From a virus: DNA of 35,068 nt. The stretch lies in the IMG/VR virus record IMGVR_UViG_3300043445_000047, positions 1 to 35,068 of that record. One strand, 5' to 3'. The notes beneath the pieces were generated by a model. That model searched no databases. It saw only the letters and a program-made list of their open reading frames with translations, and was not told the DNA's origin. Positions 32,033 through 35,068 of the stretch are shown here, in pieces (position 1 is the stretch's first letter; each line of letters begins with the position of its first letter). The position numbers were made by a program, and so were the translations under genes.

Positions 32033-32742
32033 TATGCATCCCTCGTAAATTGTCTACGAACTCCGATTGCAAATTCAGCAACAGTCTTTTTAAGAGCATT
32101 GTTAGTTAATGCTTGCAAGTCACTATATACAGTAGTCTCTTCCTGATCCAATGGTACTAAATCTTTAGTTGCTGATGCTGCGAATGTCAATGTCATACTC
32201 TTTGAGGCAACATTTATATTTGATATGACGAAATCTCCGATATAACCACTAACAGGATCAACAAGAGAAGTTTCATTGCGAATTGATGCTCTCCAGTTAG
32301 TCCATCCACTTATACTTGTGGTGATCGAATCTGGAATAGTATAATCAAGCACCCAATCATCACCTTCTTTATATGGACCAACTTCACTAGTCTCATAAAC
32401 GCTTACATTCAATGAATTTATATTTAGACCAACCCTATTTGTCACTGCATATATATCATCTGTAGAATATATATTGACATCTAAATCATACGCAGGTGGA
32501 GAAATTGAAGCTGCTGATGCGTTGCGAAATTCTATAAAACCTTCACCAGGAACTGGAAGATCAACTTCAAAATGATACCAACCTGGTGCTGAAGGATTTT
32601 CAATTGGAGTTATTGAACCACCAACTATGGGAGTAGCATCCAATGCACCTCTATATGTCCAACCAGAGAGCAGACCTGATACCTGATTACCTGAAACATC
32701 CTCAACTGATACGGAAAACGTATTTAGTCCAACTTTTCTCAT
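32032..32742 (-). CDS. Beta-rich structural protein, 236 residues
   Basis: Chosen start ATG 32742 (MRKVGLNTFSVSVED), sharing a base with the stop of the preceding gene (TAATG), AGGAGGGC ahead; 18 upstream residues in the same frame are untranslated. All-beta: TFSVSVEDVSGNQVSGLLSG, GWYHFEVDLPVPGEGFI, YIGDFVISNINVASKS and a helical end LQALTNNALKKTVAEF. Between connector and completion genes. Could be a tail terminator, a head-tail adaptor or a decoration protein. Confidence 0.55.
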   Translation of the reverse strand: MRKVGLNTFSVSVEDVSGNQVSGLLSGWTYRGALDATPIVGGSITPIENPSAPGWYHFEVDLPVPGEGFIEFRNASAASISPPAYDLDVNIYSTDDIYAVTNRVGLNINSLNVSVYETSEVGPYKEGDDWVLDYTIPDSITTSISGWTNWRASIRNETSLVDPVSGYIGDFVISNINVASKSMTLTFAASATKDLVPLDQEETTVYSDLQALTNNALKKTVAEFAIGVRRQFTRDA

Positions 32743-33434
32743 TATGCCCTCCTGATTTTCTGAGACACTATTGAATTTGATAATGGATAGAACCATTCAA
32801 GGCTCTTCAATTCTGACGGTACTTCTATTTTCTCTTTTGCATTGTCGCAAAAATTAGTCACATGCTTCCATTCTTCTGTCTGTACTGAATAGAGATTTCT
32901 TCCAAGATAGCAACATACAATATCTCTCATTGACGATGCTAGTGAAGGGATGTTCAATAAAGAACGGTCTACATGGAAGCTCATCCAATAATTACCATCC
33001 CTTATTCCATCAACACGAATTTCATATGTTCCGACTGATTTCACTATAACTTCTGAAAGATCAGTAAGATAACGATTTGGACAATCTACGAAGTCATCAC
33101 CACATAAGGACTTATATTCTGCATCCTCATAATCAGCCTCATAAAATACTTCTACTTCTTTTGTCGTGTCTATTGGAAGATATGATGTGAGTATGTCTTC
33201 GTTAGCTGTTATGTCTGGTATTACTGTCGATGGCGCCAATCCATTTGCCTTAATTAATCTTTTGGCTATTCTTGGACTTAGGCGATTTAAGATCTTCCCT
33301 TCAGCAAAAGTCATTTCTTTTTCGATGATATATTGCCCTGAAGTAGAATTTGTTGAAAAATCTGACATCACAGCCCCTGAAAAGGAGCTTACAACATCAG
33401 CAGCAGTCAATCCAAAATAATTATATTCGCTCAT
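32742..33434 (-). CDS. Head-tail connector candidate
   Basis: 230 residues. Chosen ATG 33434 (MSEYNYFGLTAADVVSSF) is behind GGAG; the earlier TTG at 33446 falls in the promoter region. Helices EMTFAEGKILNRLSPRIAKR and SLASSMRDIVCCYLGRNLYS and a mixed middle are like HK97 gp6-type adaptors, which have a helical bundle. First gene behind the promoter at 33448-33457. Position supports neck role. Confidence 0.45.
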   Translation of the reverse strand: MSEYNYFGLTAADVVSSFSGAVMSDFSTNSTSGQYIIEKEMTFAEGKILNRLSPRIAKRLIKANGLAPSTVIPDITANEDILTSYLPIDTTKEVEVFYEADYEDAEYKSLCGDDFVDCPNRYLTDLSEVIVKSVGTYEIRVDGIRDGNYWMSFHVDRSLLNIPSLASSMRDIVCCYLGRNLYSVQTEEWKHVTNFCDNAKEKIEVPSELKSLEWFYPLSNSIVSQKIRRA

Positions 33435-33447
33435 TAGTATCTCCAAT

Positions 33448-33457
33448 AGTATTTATC
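33448..33457 (-). promoter_or_regulatory. Late promoter GATAAATACT, copy 10 (connector unit)
   Basis: Exact decamer overlapping the TGA stop of the preceding gene (TGATAAATACT), then ATTGGAGATACTA and ATG 33434. Serves 33434, 32742 and 32032 genes. Confidence 0.75.
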
Positions 33458-33914
33458 AGGGGTTTGATCTATCCTTAGAATATGTATTTCTTAAGGTGAT
33501 AGTATGGATTATTGAAAAACCAAAAGGGTCTCCTACAACTTTTTGTGTCAGCCCATCACTCTGATTAAAATTCCAATTCTCTGAAAGTTTTGCCAAGATT
33601 GCTTCGAGGATTTCATATGCTTGGATTTCGTTGGAATCGTCTTCTTTTCTTGAGCGATATCCAACATTTATCTTAATTGTCCATGTCGATTCTACTGTCC
33701 CACCATTTTCTTGTTCATGTTGATAGTCAGAATCTTCTCTTTCAACTGAGACGAAAGGGAGTCTGCCTCTATTCTTGCCTCTAATGAAGTGGGAAGAAGA
33801 ATTGAATACATGGTCAGCCCAAGCACCAGTGAAAGGTGTTGCTGCTGTCTGTACTGATATATCCTTACAAGCATCCATTATTTGTTTTTTTATTTCTTCA
33901 TGATAGTTTGCCAT
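33456..33914 (-). CDS. Minor head/tail-joining protein, gpU/tail-terminator-like candidate
   Basis: 152 residues, ATG 33914 behind GAGGTAAAAC. N-terminal helix (EEIKKQIMDACKDISVQ), a beta portion (WTIKINVGYRSRKEDDSNE), helix EIQAYEILEAILAKLSENW and strand SIIHTITLRNTYSK: a small alpha/beta fold like tail terminators. Upstream of connector genes. Its stop overlaps the next promoter. Assignment tentative. Confidence 0.45.
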   Translation of the reverse strand: MANYHEEIKKQIMDACKDISVQTAATPFTGAWADHVFNSSSHFIRGKNRGRLPFVSVEREDSDYQHEQENGGTVESTWTIKINVGYRSRKEDDSNEIQAYEILEAILAKLSENWNFNQSDGLTQKVVGDPFGFSIIHTITLRNTYSKDRSNP

Positions 33915-33922
33915 GTTTTACC

Positions 33923-34348
33923 TCACTTATACAAAGGGACGAAAAAGGGCCCCCCTGAGATGTTTTCGATCTTTCCCCACTTATTTATTGAGCCTGTTAC
34001 CGCTGGAGTGCCTGAATTGATCATTATATGATTAAAGATGAGGTCAGTTAAAGAAACATCAAGATTGATTATATCAATCTGGGCTTGAGCAGAAACATTA
34101 TCAACTTCAACATTTAATGATGCTAATCCCCCTGTAATTGAAGGGATAGTTGCTTCCAATACATCAATTCTAGCATCCAAAGCACCAGATATCCCTGCTA
34201 CTTGGCTAGATACGTCAATTGCAGCAATGGCAGCATCAACTTCAGACTTGCTATAAATTTGAAGAGGGTTTCTAACAGACGCTTCCATATTGGCTGCATC
34301 TGTTCTGTTTGCTAATTGTGTTAGTGTTGGTATTCTAGTAATAGGCAT
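33923..34348 (-). CDS. Short fibre-like protein, paralogous N-terminus to the long fibre
   Basis: 141 residues. ATG 34348 overlaps the preceding stop (TAATG). Begins MPITRIPTLTQLANRTDAAN, clearly related to MPIVRIPNLLNLSIKT of the long fibre (2885), then IYSKSEVDAAIAAIDV (compare IYDKDELQTILASI), then heptads (ALDARIDVLEATIPSITG) and a beta end. It could be a fibre attachment or trimerisation factor. Lies four genes after the long fibre's start in the same unit. Confidence 0.6.
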   Translation of the reverse strand: MPITRIPTLTQLANRTDAANMEASVRNPLQIYSKSEVDAAIAAIDVSSQVAGISGALDARIDVLEATIPSITGGLASLNVEVDNVSAQAQIDIINLDVSLTDLIFNHIMINSGTPAVTGSINKWGKIENISGGPFFVPLYK

Positions 34349-34740
34349 TAAAACCCTCCAATCTTCATTTTAATTTTTTCAACATCAATCGTCAATTTTG
34401 TCGTGTCAGATTTAATATCCTTAGTTCCTTCTTTTATTTCATTTAAGACTTCAAAATTCTTTTCGATAACAGTTACTCGGGTATTCAAATCCGAAACAGA
34501 ATTTACGAGATATACATTGAGAGATATGATGGATGTCAATACTATACCGGCGGCCCATGCTAAGACTGCTTTAGAAATACCACCTACTCCTCTTTCAAAA
34601 CTGTCTTCAGGTTTTTGAGAGGATATTGCATCATGAGGTTCGAAATCTTTAGTTTCAGCAACTCTCCTCTTTACTTCTCGGGCAATCTTTTTCTCAATTT
34701 CTCGGTCCATGATTATTTTTGTCGTATCATTGTCGGTCAT
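34348..34740 (-). CDS. Single-span membrane protein with coiled coil, possible holin-like
   Basis: 130 residues. Chosen ATG 34740 (MTDNDTTKIIMDREIEKKIA) with TTTAGGAGAAATAA ahead; the TTG at 34794 overlaps the fibre's end. N-terminal charged helix (to 50), one membrane segment at 57-79 (KAVLAWAAGIVLTSIISLNV), then coiled coil (DLNTRVTVIEKNFEVLNEIK, IKSDTTKLTIDVEKIK). It might be a holin or tail-associated membrane protein. Located in the middle of fibre genes; no endolysin follows. Confidence 0.55.
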   Translation of the reverse strand: MTDNDTTKIIMDREIEKKIAREVKRRVAETKDFEPHDAISSQKPEDSFERGVGGISKAVLAWAAGIVLTSIISLNVYLVNSVSDLNTRVTVIEKNFEVLNEIKEGTKDIKSDTTKLTIDVEKIKMKIGGF

Positions 34741-34763
34741 TTGTTTATTTCTCCTAAAGTTTT

Positions 34764-35068
34764 TTACCAGCTTGTTAAGGCTGCTCGCTTCCAAGTATTA
34801 GCTGCCGTGCATACATAGATATAATTACTATCGTAGCTTATTTGACCAGTCGATCCTGTAGCGCCTGAAGTTCCAGGTACAGTTGTGCTTACCAATCGCA
34901 TTCCGTTATTATTAATTTGGAATCTTTCCGTTCCGTTAGTAACAAATCCTATAGTATCAGAGGTAGGGGAATATATACCAGTATTCAAATCTCCAATAAA
35001 TGTTAAATCAGGAATAGCAGGATTTGCAGTATTATTGATCGATACTTGATTCGTATCCCTTCGGAATT
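34764..35068 (-). CDS. Long tail fibre protein, C-terminal part (same gene as 1-2885)
   Basis: This is the 3' end of the fibre gene that starts at 2885. Frame arithmetic supports the join: 2,885 bases plus 178 bases (34941-34764) is divisible by three and no stop interrupts it. The translated end contains TGIYSPTSDTIGFVTNGTER and GQISYDSNYIYVCTAANTW, the pattern of many fibre C-termini where a short beta module caps the trimer. The next gene in the operon starts 24 bases further on (34740) behind its own ribosome binding site. The MNTGIY methionine at 34988 is internal, not a start. Confidence 0.85.
   Translation of the reverse strand, partial: FRRDTNQVSINNTANPAIPDLTFIGDLNTGIYSPTSDTIGFVTNGTERFQINNNGMRLVSTTVPGTSGATGSTGQISYDSNYIYVCTAANTWKRAALTSW

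Noticed and set aside
34764-34988. Separate 74-residue gene at the right end
   Set aside because: It is the C-terminus of the fibre gene that begins at 2885; frame continues through the join.

Overview
The window is very probably the complete genome of a small tailed phage rather than a piece of bacterial chromosome. The first 127 bases are repeated exactly as the last 127 bases (1-127 = 34942-35068). One tail-fibre reading frame runs through the join without a break, so the molecule reads as a circle of 34,941 bp (circular, or circularly permuted). The DNA is AT-rich, genes are tightly packed with many 1-11 bp overlaps, and most starts have a clear AGGAG-type ribosome binding site, so the host uses Shine-Dalgarno initiation. 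There is no integrase, tRNA, rRNA or CRISPR. A terminase, HK97-like capsid, tape measure, tail tube and fibres with no sheath indicate a siphovirus-like particle with a short tail. The host cannot be named from the sequence.

Minus strand (22172 down to 1, then round the join to 29867): virion genes. In order of transcription: scaffold, small terminase, a GIY-YIG homing endonuclease, large terminase; a tail-assembly chaperone with a likely programmed -1 frameshift, tape measure and small tail genes; three large tail-tip/baseplate-like proteins; the major capsid protein; a 60-residue protein; three fibre/spike proteins; a membrane protein, connector/completion genes, tail-tube candidate; and the portal last. 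This block carries nine exact copies of the decamer GATAAATACT, each just upstream of a gene or gene cluster. The decamer differs from the T4 late-promoter core TATAAATACT only in its first base.

An isolated plus-strand gene (9055-9432) lies inside the structural block and encodes a 125-residue protein resembling region 2 of T4 gp55, the late sigma factor that reads TATAAATA. The window therefore appears to hold a compact T4-type late transcription system, sigma factor plus about ten promoters, in a genome a fifth the size of T4, with no visible sliding clamp (gp45) or gp33.

Plus strand (22283-29922): the non-structural block. It starts from a promoter back-to-back with the scaffold promoter; the two copies form a perfect 16-bp inverted repeat. 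Next come about 300 bp with 13 copies of TAGTGCAA in a mirrored arrangement (origin or operator candidate), a small helix-turn-helix protein, a DNA adenine methyltransferase split over two overlapping genes, and then about 700 bp without a gene that looks like a large structured RNA on the minus strand, preceded by two late-promoter-like sites. The rest is a run of small unknown genes linked by 4-bp overlaps, three proteins with AP2-like DNA-binding domains (one an HNH endonuclease), and a spanin-like membrane protein whose end overlaps the portal gene.

No polymerase, helicase, primase, recombinase or endolysin could be recognised. The phage must borrow replication functions from its host or a co-infecting phage, or use unrecognised proteins, with the TAGTGCAA array as the likeliest control site.
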